A stretch of 64,000 nt of DNA. Source: Branchinecta lynchi. Lineage: Eukaryota > Arthropoda > Branchiopoda > Anostraca > Branchinectidae. The stretch covers positions 15,977,869 to 16,041,868 of the forward strand of contig JAKZAP010000009.1 of NCBI GenBank assembly GCA_023053575.1, read 5' to 3'. Position 1 is the first letter of the stretch, and each line of letters starts with the position of its first letter. Under the pieces are notes generated by a model. That model had not been told where the DNA came from and did not search any database. It worked only from the letters and a program-made list of their open reading frames with translations. Of this stretch, positions 44,428-55,086 are shown one piece after another. The translations under genes and the position numbers were made by a program.

Positions 44428-44450
44428 TTCGAGAATATTCGAGAATATTT
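44428..44450. promoter_or_regulatory. Heat-shock element 2 (four perfect units plus one imperfect)
   Basis: TTC-GA-GAA-TA-TTC-GA-GAA-TA-TTt keeps exact 5-base phasing over five half-sites, the form that binds HSF best. The word GTGACGCATCT flanks it on both sides (44412-44422 and 44454-44464). It lies 91 bases before the ATG of the plus-strand gene at 44541. Confidence 0.75.
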
Positions 44451-44540
44451 AGTGTGACGCATCTCTCACACCACAGGTGTTACGATCTGCCGGTAATTAG
44501 GAGCTTTGGATTTTTATTTAATAAAATCATCCCCTAATAA

Positions 44541-44849
44541 ATGGAGTCCACAAAGGAAGTCTTGAATACAATCAGAATGAATAAATACAATGAGACAATC
44601 AGGAAAGAAGCATTGGTATTAGGACTGAAATATAGTATCGTTAAAATGAGAATTGCTAAGACAAAATATGGTGATAAGTTGGTTGTAGTCATTAATCATA
44701 ATGACAAACCCTGTGATTTGTTTATAACGCAGAAATATAATGCCATTGCTAACGAATTACTTTTAAAGAAAAATCTAGTTTTGCAACCGATTGTACGCGA
44801 AAACAAGAACAAAGAAACATATGTGGATTTAGAACTGTTTACTCAGTAA
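44541..44849 (+). CDS. Small basic protein of the Polinton-like element, unknown function
   Basis: 102 codons from an ATG in context AAATGG to TAA, no introns. The product has an N-terminal helical part (ESTKEVLNTIRMNKYNETI) and a central strand-rich part (MRIAKTKYGDKLVVVINH, CDLFITQKYNAI, LVLQPIVREN, TYVDLELF). The alternation suggests a small beta-containing fold; no family is recognised. A TTTATTTAATAAA stretch lies 20-30 bases upstream and two heat-shock elements lie within 170 bases, so heat-inducible transcription is plausible. It could be an accessory or nucleic-acid-binding gene of the element. Confidence 0.62.
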   Translation: MESTKEVLNTIRMNKYNETIRKEALVLGLKYSIVKMRIAKTKYGDKLVVVINHNDKPCDLFITQKYNAIANELLLKKNLVLQPIVRENKNKETYVDLELFTQ

Positions 44850-45084
44850 TATTTGAATAAAAAAATTAAAAATGTAAAAAAAAAGAAGTAGTAGTATATT
44901 GTAGTATTTTATATGTAGTAAAGGGTAATATTCTCATTTCTTGTATCCTTTATTTTGGAAGTAAGAAAATAAAAATGTTCTTAAAAAGGGGGATAATTTG
45001 GTAAAAAGGATGTTAAAATTTAAGAAATTGATGTTAAAATGGGGTTTTGAAATTGGGGGGATGGTGAGCTAGAACCCCCTTTAT

Positions 45085-45998
45085 ATAACTACTATCCATT
45101 ACGGGGCAGAAATATGGGGACATGAATCAGCAACGCAGCTCGAGTCTATTCAGCTGCAGTATTACAAAAGATTGTTTGGGTTACATCCTACAACCCACAC
45201 TTAGGCGATGAAGGGAGACCTAGGAATTTTTTTTTTAAGACGGCATAGGGTAGCTCAAATTATTAGATTATGGCAAAAAATAATTGCTTTGCCAGATGAT
45301 AGGCTTGCGAAGGCAGCTTATTTGGAAATGTTAAGTGCAGGGAAAATAAAATGATGGCCATTCCAAGTCAAATCAATACTTGATGAGGTTGGACTTTCGT
45401 ATATTTGGAATGCTGGACTGGGCCCTCCTGATCAATTTCCAGGTTTCATATATGAAGTACTGAGAGTTATTGAAGACCAGGAAACACAGAAATGGCTTGG
45501 AATTATTTCTTCATCGGATACCCTTAGAAGTTATAGTATGTTGAAGACAGTTTATGAACCAGAATTTTATTTTAAGCTTAATCTACCCGCGATTTATTTG
45601 AGGTACTGGATCCAACTGAGGGCGAATTGCCTACCACTCCACGGTAGAAAAAAAGTGTTTGATAGGAATAAGAAGAGTCCGGATGGGAAATATGCGTGTC
45701 CCCTTTGCGGTGGTGAAGATGAGGATATTGGCCATTTTCTAAGCCGGTGCCAAGAGCTTTCGGATCTCCGTAGGGAGATTTTTGGTGGGTATATCCCGAC
45801 ACTCCCTGGTATCCTGAAGTGTACATCCGCCCAGGCGATTAGTAAGATTTGTAGGTTTGTGTCTAGAGCGTTAGAATATAGAAAGCTTTCCGTAGATTAG
45901 TTGTATGTTGATTGACGTTTCTGTGTATTAATAACATGTACCTGTATATGGCCCTCGGGCTTTTTCAAATACAATTATTATTATTATTATTATTATAG
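45085..45998 (+). pseudogene. LINE 3' fragment with broken frame and (TTA)n tail
   Basis: Begins within the region encoding YGAEIWG, the same motif as in the LINE at 18623-20521, then KGDL, IIRLWQKIIALP, LRANCLPLHGRKKVF and a CPLCGG...GHFLSRCQEL zinc module, ending at a stop at 45900. It contains at least two in-frame stops and a T-run frameshift near 45225. The 3' part has hairpin GGCCCTCGGGC (45950-45960) and a TTA repeat tail. It abuts the Polinton-like block. Confidence 0.88.
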
Positions 45999-46664
45999 TT
46001 AAAAGGAGGCGATTGACAGCTCTGTTCGCGAGGTGAAAGATCTGGATAGGGGACATCTAGCCCCCTCCCTAGATTTGACAGCGGCACAAACTTGGGTTGG
46101 TAGTTTTTCCCCCTAAATTTGTATCACGAGGCAAAATGTAAAGGAAGATTAATTCGAAAACTGCTTTAATTTCACTGCAAAACAAATAAATAATTTGAGT
46201 CTGAACAACAACCATAGGATGGGGGCCCAAATTTGCCCCCCCCCCCCCCAGGTTTACTGAAATGGTTCATCAGATTACGAAATGCCCGATGAAAAATTTG
46301 TCGCCTGCGTAGTTGTATGATAGTTGTACGAAAGAGTTTGCATGTATAATAATGTAACAGTAATGAATACTGTCATTTAATGTGACTCAAACTGGGCCAA
46401 TCTTAAGCAGTAGTATCCAGTAGCATCCTGACTTTCTTGATATAATAATCATAATATAACTGCAGTAAAAAGGATTTCGCCTCTGTTATAGTAGCATCCA
46501 GTTTTGCAAATAGTAGCATGCAGTAGAATGCAATAACACGGTAGCCTGGACAAGAAGCATGTAGTAGCATCAGTTCGTACTGCATGCTACTTTTTCGTAC
46601 AACTTCGTACTACTATTTTGAGATAAATTTTTCATCGGGTTGATTCACATTCCCAATGTGCACT
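45999..46664. repeat. GTAGCATGCAGTAG-type minisatellite and C-run sequence
   Basis: 46400-46620 repeats AGTAGCATCC/AGTAGCATGCAGTAG words in both orientations. A CCCC run near 46235 lies in sequence resembling other C-run MITEs. No gene. Confidence 0.5.
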
Positions 46665-46975
46665 GAGGGAGATGAGGTCTAATTCATTTTATGTGTGGAT
46701 GTGATGAAATTGAGGATTTGAGGGAGGAAATTTTTAAGGGAGGAATTCATGGGAGGAATTGGTAGTTAAATATTGTGCGGAGTAGGGATTTTCTTAGTAT
46801 AAGAAACCTGGCGAGGTTCCTCAGAGTGGCTACTGGCTAGTCTACACAGGGAAAAGTGTTTGAGTGGGGTTAGTGTAGTAGTGTGACCGTTTATTTTTGT
46901 ATTTACATGTTGTTATTTATGTGTGTTTGTTATGGCATTTGGGCTTTTAAGACAAATAAATATCATATCATATAA
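46665..46975 (+). pseudogene. LINE 3' end with ATCAT tail
   Basis: Encodes remnants of the CCHC end ('HFMCGCDEIEDLREEIF'-like) and 'NLARFLRVATG', then hairpin GGCATTTGGGC (46934-46944), 'TTTTAAGACAAATAAA' and an ATCAT repeat. Same family as 18552-20641, more diverged. Confidence 0.8.
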
Positions 46976-48789
46976 CAACTGTTTTGCGGAATGAATGGCT
47001 GACCACGTGATCTTCTATAGGCTTGGTCCATCATAATCATTATCATGAAAACCTGGAAGGGCCCAGATGTCTGTAAGGTGAGACCTGGCCTATAAAGCAA
47101 ACATTGCATGTTTGACAGCAGTTTCATCTTGTCAGCGATTCGCTCCACATCAAGCCACTGGGCGTGAAATTACAAAACTAATTTAAGGTCGGGAAATAGG
47201 ATTTTCATGGCGGGAAAAGAAGAAGCCTTCTCCTGTCAGTCTCCAAATTCCAAGCGGCCGCGTTTTTTTTTTGGTTAGATTAAAGGAGTCCTTTGTTCCT
47301 TTGATATTTAAAATGCTGCTGGTCTGGAAGACAAGGAGATCTGTAAACGTCGGAAAAGATCTAGCTATTTTTCGACGTGACTAATCGAGTTATGTCAGTA
47401 TTTATTGATTTATTTTATTTTAATAAATGAAGGGCTTATTAAAAAAAACTAGAACCTTCAGTACCCAGAGGCGAACCTGTAAGGGACTAATTACCCTCAA
47501 AACAAAACATCAGCAACAACAAAACTTCGACAAAAATAAAGAAAAAGGAAACAAAGAAAGAAAGGAGCTTTATTTACCCGGTCTGGGACGACTAACCAAA
47601 AAAAAAAAAAATTAACCAGAATCCCTACTAACTGTCCAAACAAAAACAGCTTAAACGGCTGAGATAACGCATTAAATTCATATACAGCAAAACAATGAAC
47701 CTTTAATGTGCTACGGAAATCCAGTCAAGCACTACATGACCTTAACTCAGTCGATAAGCCTTCCCGTACTAAAGGCGTCCCAACATAATATGTCCAATGC
47801 TAAATCTCGATCTACTACGGATCAGCTGCGAAGTACGAGTTCCATGTTCTATAAAACAGACTCTTTGATTTTGAAAGCTAAGCTTCCCCTCCCTAACGTT
47901 TTGGGTCCCAAAACAGGTCTCATAGCCTACCTAGAGCATATATTATTATCATTATCCCGTTGGCTTGATGTTCAGCATGATAACACGGAAGAGGTTGTCT
48001 AATCGACAAGTCCTTCATAAGAGCCAACATCCATAAACTACACATGTTCGTTCTTATACTATAACAGACATCATCCCAACTTGACCTCAAGGTCTTCGAA
48101 TATACATCTCCGAGTTCAGTCCATACACGTCGCTTTTAATAACAAAACCCGTCAAAAAAAGTCCCAAAAAACGTGGGACCAAATCCAGACATCAAATATC
48201 AAAATGATAATCATTATTTATACAGCGAGCGAAATCATAGGTGTATGAGTCGACCGTGGGTGCTTTCATATGGACAGCACATACCATATACATTTTAAAA
48301 CTAATGCCGTTTGAAATTAGCTATCATTAGGAATATGTATAATATTGTATAAAAAGTGGAACACACCATGTACAGATTTGATTAGCGTTCATGAAGTCCC
48401 GCTCCATATAGGGTACTGTATTTTCGTAATATTAGTAACCACTCATTTCATGGATGCGTTTATGAAATTAGCAGATTTACTCGTAGAAAAACAGCATATA
48501 TCTGCGGGGTTGGAAAGATTCACTGTACCAGACCTGTTTGTGAGTAAGAGGATAGTATTTTCACTTGCATCACTCAACGTTCTCTCACTTTTGGGAAGGG
48601 GACTGAAACCATAGTAGCCACAATAAAACCATGTTCGTTTCGTTGCTAAAAACAAACTTAAAGGAGCTGTCTTACCTAAACTATGCAACCTACTTCCTTA
48701 GTCGCTCCGTCTGTGCTTGAATCCGCATAACCAAATTCGTACGGTACGCTACATTCTCGCCACTTAACGCCACTTTATTCTTCCTTTAA
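46976..48789. other. No recognised feature
   Basis: A 98-codon frame (47706-48002) and an 89-codon frame (48345-48614) have no recognised similarity and no splice context. They may be older LINE remains leading to the fragment at 48790. Confidence 0.35.
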
Positions 48790-49105
48790 GACTGACAACT
48801 GCCTACCGAAATTCTGCCATATACAAAAGCATTAAACTATGGAACAGTATACCCACACATCTACACCAATCAACAGATTTCAACACTTTTTTCAAGAACA
48901 CGCGTACACACTTACTAGTTTTCTCTCAATAAACCTCTTTTTTTCCTTTTTTTCTTTCTCCTCTTTATGTGTCTTTTTCGGTGTGTTTCATTTCCTCTAA
49001 TCTTTAAGTTGTAGTTTAGCTAGGCCTACACAAGATTCTTTTCCTTCTAGGCCAGTAGACCATGTTGTCCAGTGTTATATAATTTTAGTACGTAAATAAA
49101 TACTT
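48790..49105 (+). pseudogene. LINE C-terminal remnant
   Basis: The frame TAYRNSAIYKSIKLWNSIP followed by 'STDFNTFFKNTRTHLL' and a stop matches the short C-terminal tail of many LINE polymerases (typical 'LWN.LP...FK..L'). It is followed by a T-rich 3' end and 'AAATAAATACTTGAATAA'. Confidence 0.7.
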
Positions 49106-49197
49106 GAATAACGACACTTCGCTGGTTTTCTCACTTGCCAGGTTTTGCTACCTCCGATGCTTATCATGCTGCCGTTGGCGAGAAGCTCCTTGATCGG

Positions 49198-50093
49198 AAA
49201 CAAGACCAAAGGTGTCGATGGGATCCCAAAAATCTAATATTTTCAGACAATTGGGTATCGTCTTCGCCAGATCCAGTCTTCGCCAGGCTAATCATCAGAG
49301 AAAACCAAGTTCAGATATAGCTGTATAAGCCATATCTATTTTGATGATACTGACCGAGACTTCCTGCTTTACTTCTGCCAATTTTCCGGTTTCGCCCGAA
49401 TTCCGAGCGAACTACTAGTCCAGCAAAAAAAGAAAAATTCAGAACGAATCCAGCGTATCTCATTATCCCTATAAAGAACATCTAATCAACTTTAAATAAA
49501 ACATTGACTTACAAAAATTCCGGTTTCAACCGGATTCCAGACTAATTATATGTCGTAAAAAATTACTGTAATATACAGATTTAGCCTGTCTTCTTACCCC
49601 TTAATCTGTCATCTGATCAAACTTTTGCTTTTAACAAACGACGGGCCAACTAGTTGTTTGGCGAGAAAATGGTTTTCACCGTCGTGTTCAGTATGTCTTT
49701 TTACCCCTAAATCGAATATTTAATCAACTTCAGATGAAACTTTTACTTTTAACCAACTTTCCGCTTTTTCCCGGATTCCGGACGAACTACTTGTCCGGCG
49801 AGAAAATAATTTTCACTACCGTGCTACTTACCCCATAATCCACTATCACATTAGCTGTTTAAAAATATTTTGTTTGTCCCTTTATTTGAACCCCCTCCCC
49901 CACCCCTAAATGTAGGACTACAGAGCCAATCTACAAACTTGACCTTACCCTTGACCCAATGAATCCTCACACCAAGTTTCATCAAAATATCTCATTCCCT
50001 TCGAGAGTTATCATGCTCACAGACAGACGGACAGACGGACATTTTCGGGATGTCATAGGTATCCCTCCACTTACGTTTTGGGATCCCAAAAAC
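49198..50093 (+). mobile_element. GGGATCCC element with ~135-bp core units, copy 6
   Basis: AACAAGACCAAAGGTGTCGA and GGGATCCCAAAAATC at the left, TTTTGGGATCCCAAAA at the right. The core has at least four units with 'AACTTTTACTTTTAACCAAC' type sequence. Right segment carries GACAGACGGACAGACGGAC. Confidence 0.92.
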
Positions 50094-50165
50094 GGCTGTG
50101 TACATTTTCCCTTTTTGTTAGAAGTCATCGGGCCTAGAAAAACCATAAACGTCGTCGGTTGTTTG

Positions 50166-50609
50166 TTAAAGGACACCTGAACAATGAAACCATACTTGAA
50201 CACACCATGGAGAATGCATTTACAGACATGGCCATTGAGAGCATTCTTCTCCTGAGCGTGACGTTTTCAAAATAGGGATGTTCTTTTCTGGAGGTTTGCA
50301 CATGCAGACTCCAAGACAAAAAGCGCAATTCATTCAAATCTTGTACAGCGCTGGCCGGATCGTATTGGAATCTCTTCTAGATAATTATACGTTTGGGCTT
50401 AACTGGTTCGAAAATATTTCAGAAGAAGGGTTGATTGGAGACATTTGTTCATTTCTAAAATTTTTCGGTACTGAAATAAGGACAGATGCAAAATGGAGCA
50501 AAAATGGAAACACTATTTCGTATTTTAATTGGGTTGTCTGCAGGCAATGATAACGGAAGTCATACAGATAGGGAAGATACTTGGTACTCTTCATTCAGGT
50601 GTCCTTTAA
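50166..50609. mobile_element. TTAA-ended element with 16-bp perfect ends and a 90-codon frame
   Basis: TTAAAGGACACCTGAA and TTCAGGTGTCCTTTAA are perfect inverted ends. It differs from the AAAGGACC family inside. A plus-strand frame at 50278-50550 has 90 codons with protein-like composition (RQKAQFIQILYSAGRIVLES; TFGLNWFENISEEG). I do not recognise it; it may be a transposase remnant or captured host exon. Confidence 0.78.
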
Positions 50610-51663
50610 AAGCAGGGCCTATTTTTAAATTTCTGTAAAGGAGATCGCGCACTACTCACTGTTTACGTTCCATTACTCAGAAATAGCTGGGCTAAATACT
50701 TTAAAACTATAGGCTGTGCTTCTTAAAAGGAAATACCCATGGCTTTGGCTGTTTTAAGCCTGCGCCCAGGCCCACCGTTTTCCAGCAGAAACACGGAAAA
50801 ATTCACAGAACTGTTTTTCTGACGACTAAGGTTCTTGCAAATGATTGTCGGGCGCATGATACGCATGAAAAGTATCGAAAAACGGCGCGCATAAAAAATA
50901 AGCGTGTTGTCGTTAGGGATGAGAGAACTAAAGCTGCTAGAAAGTATACACATCTTGAAGCATCAAGTTCATTTCTCGCCAGTACAGATTCCCCCTTGAA
51001 TCTTGAACATAGAACTTCTTCGCTAGTGTACAGTTCTGGCATAATTTTGACAAATATTTCCTTCTTTCGGTGAAAATGCGTTACACCTGAACGAAGTTAA
51101 GCAGATGGGGCGCAAAAAGTGCTAGCACTTACTTAGCAATTATGTTCTAGCTAGTCATCGTTTAGGGGTTGTCCACTCTCGATTTTAGTGTGCAGCAAGT
51201 GTCCGGGTCCGGCACTGGCTGACACCTGTTGCCACGTGTTAGAACATCAAAATAAGCACGTTTAGAAACGTTTCAAATATTAATCGCCTAATTTATGGCC
51301 AGCACCGCTGATTTCGGTCGGTGCCGGGATAGGGTGCACAACAGGGGTCGTAGAGTTGGCAACCCCTCGTTAATAGGTGCGGATACATTTCAGTTATCTG
51401 TGGGCACAAATTTTTGGGGAGTAGCGAACTCCTGACAGTCTATCCTTTCCTTCAAGCCCGACGCGGTTCCAGCCTTCCCCATTCTCCGAGTTTTGTGATG
51501 ATTGTACAACAAAAGCTGCTGACAGATTAGCCCTTCATAGAACGTGTCAAAGCACTTCCACAGCATTTTGCGATGTTACGATTGGAATGCGATGGTAATC
51601 GGAATAGGAATGCTGAAGTGGCTGTTGGAATCTGTTTTGTTTATTCCATTGTTGTCAATTGAT
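50610..51663. other. Partial TTAA-family end and unassigned sequence
   Basis: 50690-50765 matches the interior of the AAAGGACC family ('GGCTGTGCTT', 'GGCTTTGGCTGTTTTAAGCC'). A plus-strand open stretch follows to 51073 without an ATG or splice support. Nothing else was recognised. Confidence 0.45.
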
Positions 51664-52775
51664 AACAAGACCAAAGGTTTCGATGGGATCCCAAAAATTC
51701 AATATTTGATCCAGACAATTGGGTCTTGTCTTCGCCAGATCCAGTCTTCACCAGACTCCTTGAACATTTTACTATTAAAATTCAGAAACAGATAAGGCCA
51801 AAAAGCTAATCATCTGAGAAAGCCAAGTTCAGATATGGATTCAGCATGTTTTTGTTTACCCCTATAAGTCATATCTGTTATGACAAAATCTTCCTGCCTT
51901 ACTTCTGCCAATTTCCCGGTTTCGGCCGAATTCTGAAACCACCTGTCCGTCAAAAAAAAAGAAAGCTAAAAAACGAACTCAGCGTATCTTCTTTCCCCTA
52001 TATCGAACATCCAATAAACTTCAAATTAAAATTTAACTTACAACAAATTTTCCGGTTCCAGCCGGATTCCGGGTGAACTGTATGTCCGGGTAAAAAATGA
52101 TTCTCATACACGGACTCAGCATCTCTTCTTACCCCTAAATCGGATATCTAATCAACTACAAATACTTTTTATCAATTTTCCGGTTTTGGCCGGATTCCGG
52201 GCGAACTACTTGCCCGGCGAGAAAATGGTTTCACCATCGTGTTCAGCCTTGAGCCCCTGAACCGAACATCTAATCAACTTAAAATAAAACTTTGACTTTT
52301 AACAGACTTTCCGGTATGTGCTGGATTCCGGGCTAACTACTTGTCCGGCGAAAAAATGGATTTCACCCTCGTGTTCAACATGTCTTCTTACCCCTATATC
52401 GAACATTCAACCAACTTCACATAAAACTTTTACTTTTAACAAACTTTCCGGTTTTGGCCGGATTCCGGGCCATCTACTCGTCCATCGAGAAAATGGTTTT
52501 CACCATCGTGTTCAGCATGTCTTCTTACCCCATAATGTCATTAGCTGTTTACAAATATTTTGCTTGCCCCTTAATTTAAACACCTTCCCCCACCCCTAAA
52601 TATAGGGCTACAAAGCCCATCTACGAACTCGACCTTACTTTTGACCCAACGAATCCCCACACCAAGTTTCATCCAAATATCTCATTCACTTCGAGAATTA
52701 TCGTGCTTACAGACGGACGGACAACTTTTGCGATGTCATAGGTATCCCTCCACTTACGTTTTGGGATCCCCAAAA
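51664..52775 (+). mobile_element. GGGATCCC element with ~135-bp core units, copy 7
   Basis: AACAAGACCAAAGGTTTCGA then GGGATCCCAAAAATTC at the left; TTTTGGGATCCCCAAAA at the right. The core has several units with 'CCGGATTCCGG(G/C)CGAACTA' and 'TTTTCACCATCGTGTTCAGC'. Confidence 0.92.
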
Positions 52776-53080
52776 CACCAATGATTACAAGTATAATTAA
52801 GTTAGCACAAAAAGCCTGAAATCATGGCAATGATTGGTAACAAAAACCAAAAGAACAAATACTTAAAGGAAAATAATCAAATGATCTACATAAGTCAAAA
52901 AATTTGAGTCCCTTATTCTTTTATTCTGCTTAAGTTCCAATAGCTCCAACCTTAGGTTCTCAAATAATGCTTCATCTAATCATAGCGGATATACGTTTTG
53001 CTTTGTGTTGCATATTTCATTTGGATCCCCATATTTGTTTGTATTCCCATGTTTTAATTATTAGTAGCAGTATATGGATA

Positions 53081-53122
53081 ATGTCTGTCCGCAAAAGAAG
53101 GGTTCACGACGAGCAGGAGAAA
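53081..53122 (+). CDS. Possible start exon for the 53346 gene (low confidence)
   Basis: ATG followed by SVRKRRVHDEQEK, then a GTAACG donor in phase 0 that would join in frame to 53346. A pyrimidine-poor AG precedes it. The donor is weak and the exon short, so this is only a candidate. Confidence 0.25.
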
Positions 53123-53345
53123 GTAACGACAAAAACAACTAGCCTACACAGTATCTCAGTACTAGCTTAAAATTACTGCTCATTCATTAGAGTAATTTAT
53201 GTTAGAGCAAGAATTACAAGGAGATAAAGTAAACGGCAAAACCGAACCGTTACACCATGATTCAATTCTGGCCTAGATAAAATTAGGCATTGAACATTAT
53301 GTGGGTCAGCGGATACTAAGCCAATGCTTGGTCTGTAATATGCAG

Positions 53346-53561
53346 GTTTATTTTAAGGTCCTTATCCAAAACCTGGAATGGTTAATCCCAATCAAGTGCT
53401 CAGCTTTTGTTTCACACATGGACACCCATGTGGACCAGCTTCCAGACGAGGCCAGATTTCAAGCATCACACATTTGTGTGCTACATAGCAGTGATTTTCA
53501 AGCAAGAAAGAAAATAAAAATGAAAGAATGCATCCAAAACTGGATTGCCAAGTATTCACAG
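53346..53561 (+). CDS. Internal exon of an unrecognised host gene
   Basis: Acceptor ATATGCAG|GTTTAT and donor TCACAG|GTGATT enclose exactly 72 open codons, phase 0 at both ends. The product reads like a conserved globular protein: VLIQNLEWLIPIKCSAFVSH, LPDEARFQASHICVLHSSDF and KMKECIQNWIAKYSQ. I cannot match it to a named family. The partner exons may lie outside the window or be spaced by long introns filled with the repeats on either side. Confidence 0.65.
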
Positions 53562-53704
53562 GTGATTAATTCAGCTCATGTTTTAGTTTTTTTAGTTTAA
53601 TACTCTTTATTACACAAACCAACTTTTACATTCTAAACTACATGAACACACCTTTTGGAACCCTCTTAACATTCTTTATTCATATATCTGATACTTATAA
53701 CTGC

Positions 53705-53960
53705 AGGAAAGCCCGAATGGGCCTTCGGGGGCAGTAAAAAAAAACTTCACTTTACATTAATTTTCACATACTTTTTCAAAAAAGAGAAGAAAACTGAAAG
53801 AGGAACAAAGCAAAGAAAAAAAAATACAAACAGCAACAACGAAGAATAAAATAACAACAAACAATATGGAAGTAATTTAGGAATTCTGGCGTCATGGCAT
53901 CGGTAGAAAAGCGTGACAGAATAACCCAATGGGTCTAGTCATTCAACAACCCAAAACCAA
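53705..53960 (-). pseudogene. LINE 3' end, minus strand
   Basis: Reading on the minus strand, an open stretch with VTLFYRCHDARIPKLL and a T-rich 3' end lead to hairpin GGCCCATTCGGGC (53723-53711) and 'TTTCCTGCAG'. The hairpin matches those of the other LINE 3' ends here. Confidence 0.6.
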
Positions 53961-54112
53961 TTTAATGTATGTGCAGTTTTGTCAGTTCGTGGCGCTTTGT
54001 TGGATTGAAAGTTTTACGTGGATCAGAAAATGTAGGCTACGGTTGTGCTTTTGAGCCCGTCTTTAAACGTACTTTCTCAGGCGCCAGGTTGTATTGTCGA
54101 CATAGGTACCGC

Positions 54113-54303
54113 CAAGGCCGAATCCAAAGGGGGGGGGGGGGTAGGAGGTTGACCCCCCCCCCCCCCCCGAAACATACACAAATTAATGATTTGTATATGA
54201 TTATTTTTCCTCTGGTCTATGTGTTTTTTTTTTTTTTACTTTTTTGTCCGACCAGCAGGTAACCCCCCCCCCCCCCCGAAATAAATTCCCGGATACGGGC
54301 CTG
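54113..54303. mobile_element. hAT-type MITE with G and C runs, copy 1
   Basis: CAAGGCCGAATCC at the left and GGATACGGGCCTG at the right, flanked by GGTACCGC and GCTACCGT (6 of 8 match). The interior holds a G run, two C runs, 'CGAAACATACACAAATTA' and 'TTTTGTCCGACCAGCAGG'. Confidence 0.8.
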
Positions 54304-54589
54304 GCTACCGTTCTTTGAAAACCGAGTATATTTACTCCTCAGTCCGTCAAGCTCCTATGTTTATTTTCTTTAATTTGAGGGAAATTTACCCGCAAAATTG
54401 ACACTTCAAATAAACACTCGTCGATTTTATAGCAATACGCCCATCTAACTTTGTCGGATGTACCTATGCTTTCTTTTGAGTTTGATTCAGTCCTCGTTTT
54501 TCTACTGTGTCAAGCGTGCTTTGATGATAATAATGTGATAGTAATTAAAAAAATAGAGTATAATTGTATAGTTAACAGCAGGTCAGGAT

Positions 54590-54665
54590 CCAGGAATTTA
54601 TTTGGGGGTGGGGAGGGTGGGGATTGCCCGCGGGTAAGACGAAAAAGTATTAAAAAAAAGATATA
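54590..54665 (-). mobile_element. G/C-run MITE fragment
   Basis: 'CCAGGAATTTATTTGGGGGT' then 'GACGAAAAAGTA' is the reverse of the right end of the family at 54113-54303. The rest is missing. Confidence 0.6.
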
Positions 54666-54696
54666 ATCAATGGTTAAAGCCTATACAAAAAAAATT

Positions 54697-54757
54697 GGTG
54701 AACCCAGGACCCTCTGCTTACAAGGCAGGCGCTCTTACCATTTGGCTACCGAGGGGC
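54697..54757 (-). tRNA. tRNA-Thr-like pseudogene (truncated)
   Basis: On the minus strand GCCCCTCGGTAGCCAAATGG, then the anticodon arm CCTGCCTTGTAAGCAGA and GGGTTCAC of the T arm, after which homology stops in a poly-T. It shares its upstream flank with the copy at 55310-55382. Confidence 0.6.
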
Positions 54758-55086
54758 TTGTGAACAGAGTACGCAAACCACTACAATAGTCTGGTAGAAG
54801 CCGGCCATAGGAACAGTAATCGCGCCGAAGGCAAGTTCATCTAACCAGTTCACATCCCCCATGTCACGGAAATTAGTAATAATATATAGAAGGCACTTTA
54901 CACAAAGGACTTGTACCTTTGTAAGTTCACAAAATCAGATAGTTAAGGAAGAACCTTTGATTATTTTTCCACAAGTTAATTTTCCAGTTTGAGCGGATTG
55001 AGCCTGAAGATGACCCTTGCCAAGAAGGGCCGAAATATAGCTCTAATAAAATGTAGCTGACTTATCCGTTTTACACCGTCAAATAT

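Noticed and set aside
44235..44537. 100-codon plus-strand frame across the heat-shock elements
   Set aside because: It overlaps the repeat and HSE region, has odd composition and is not followed by coding context. Treated as regulatory DNA.
50740..51073. Open plus-strand stretch of about 110 codons
   Set aside because: No start codon or splice sites, and its beginning lies in a TTAA-family fragment.
53969..54262. 97-codon plus-strand frame
   Set aside because: Runs into a G/C-run MITE; no splice or family support.
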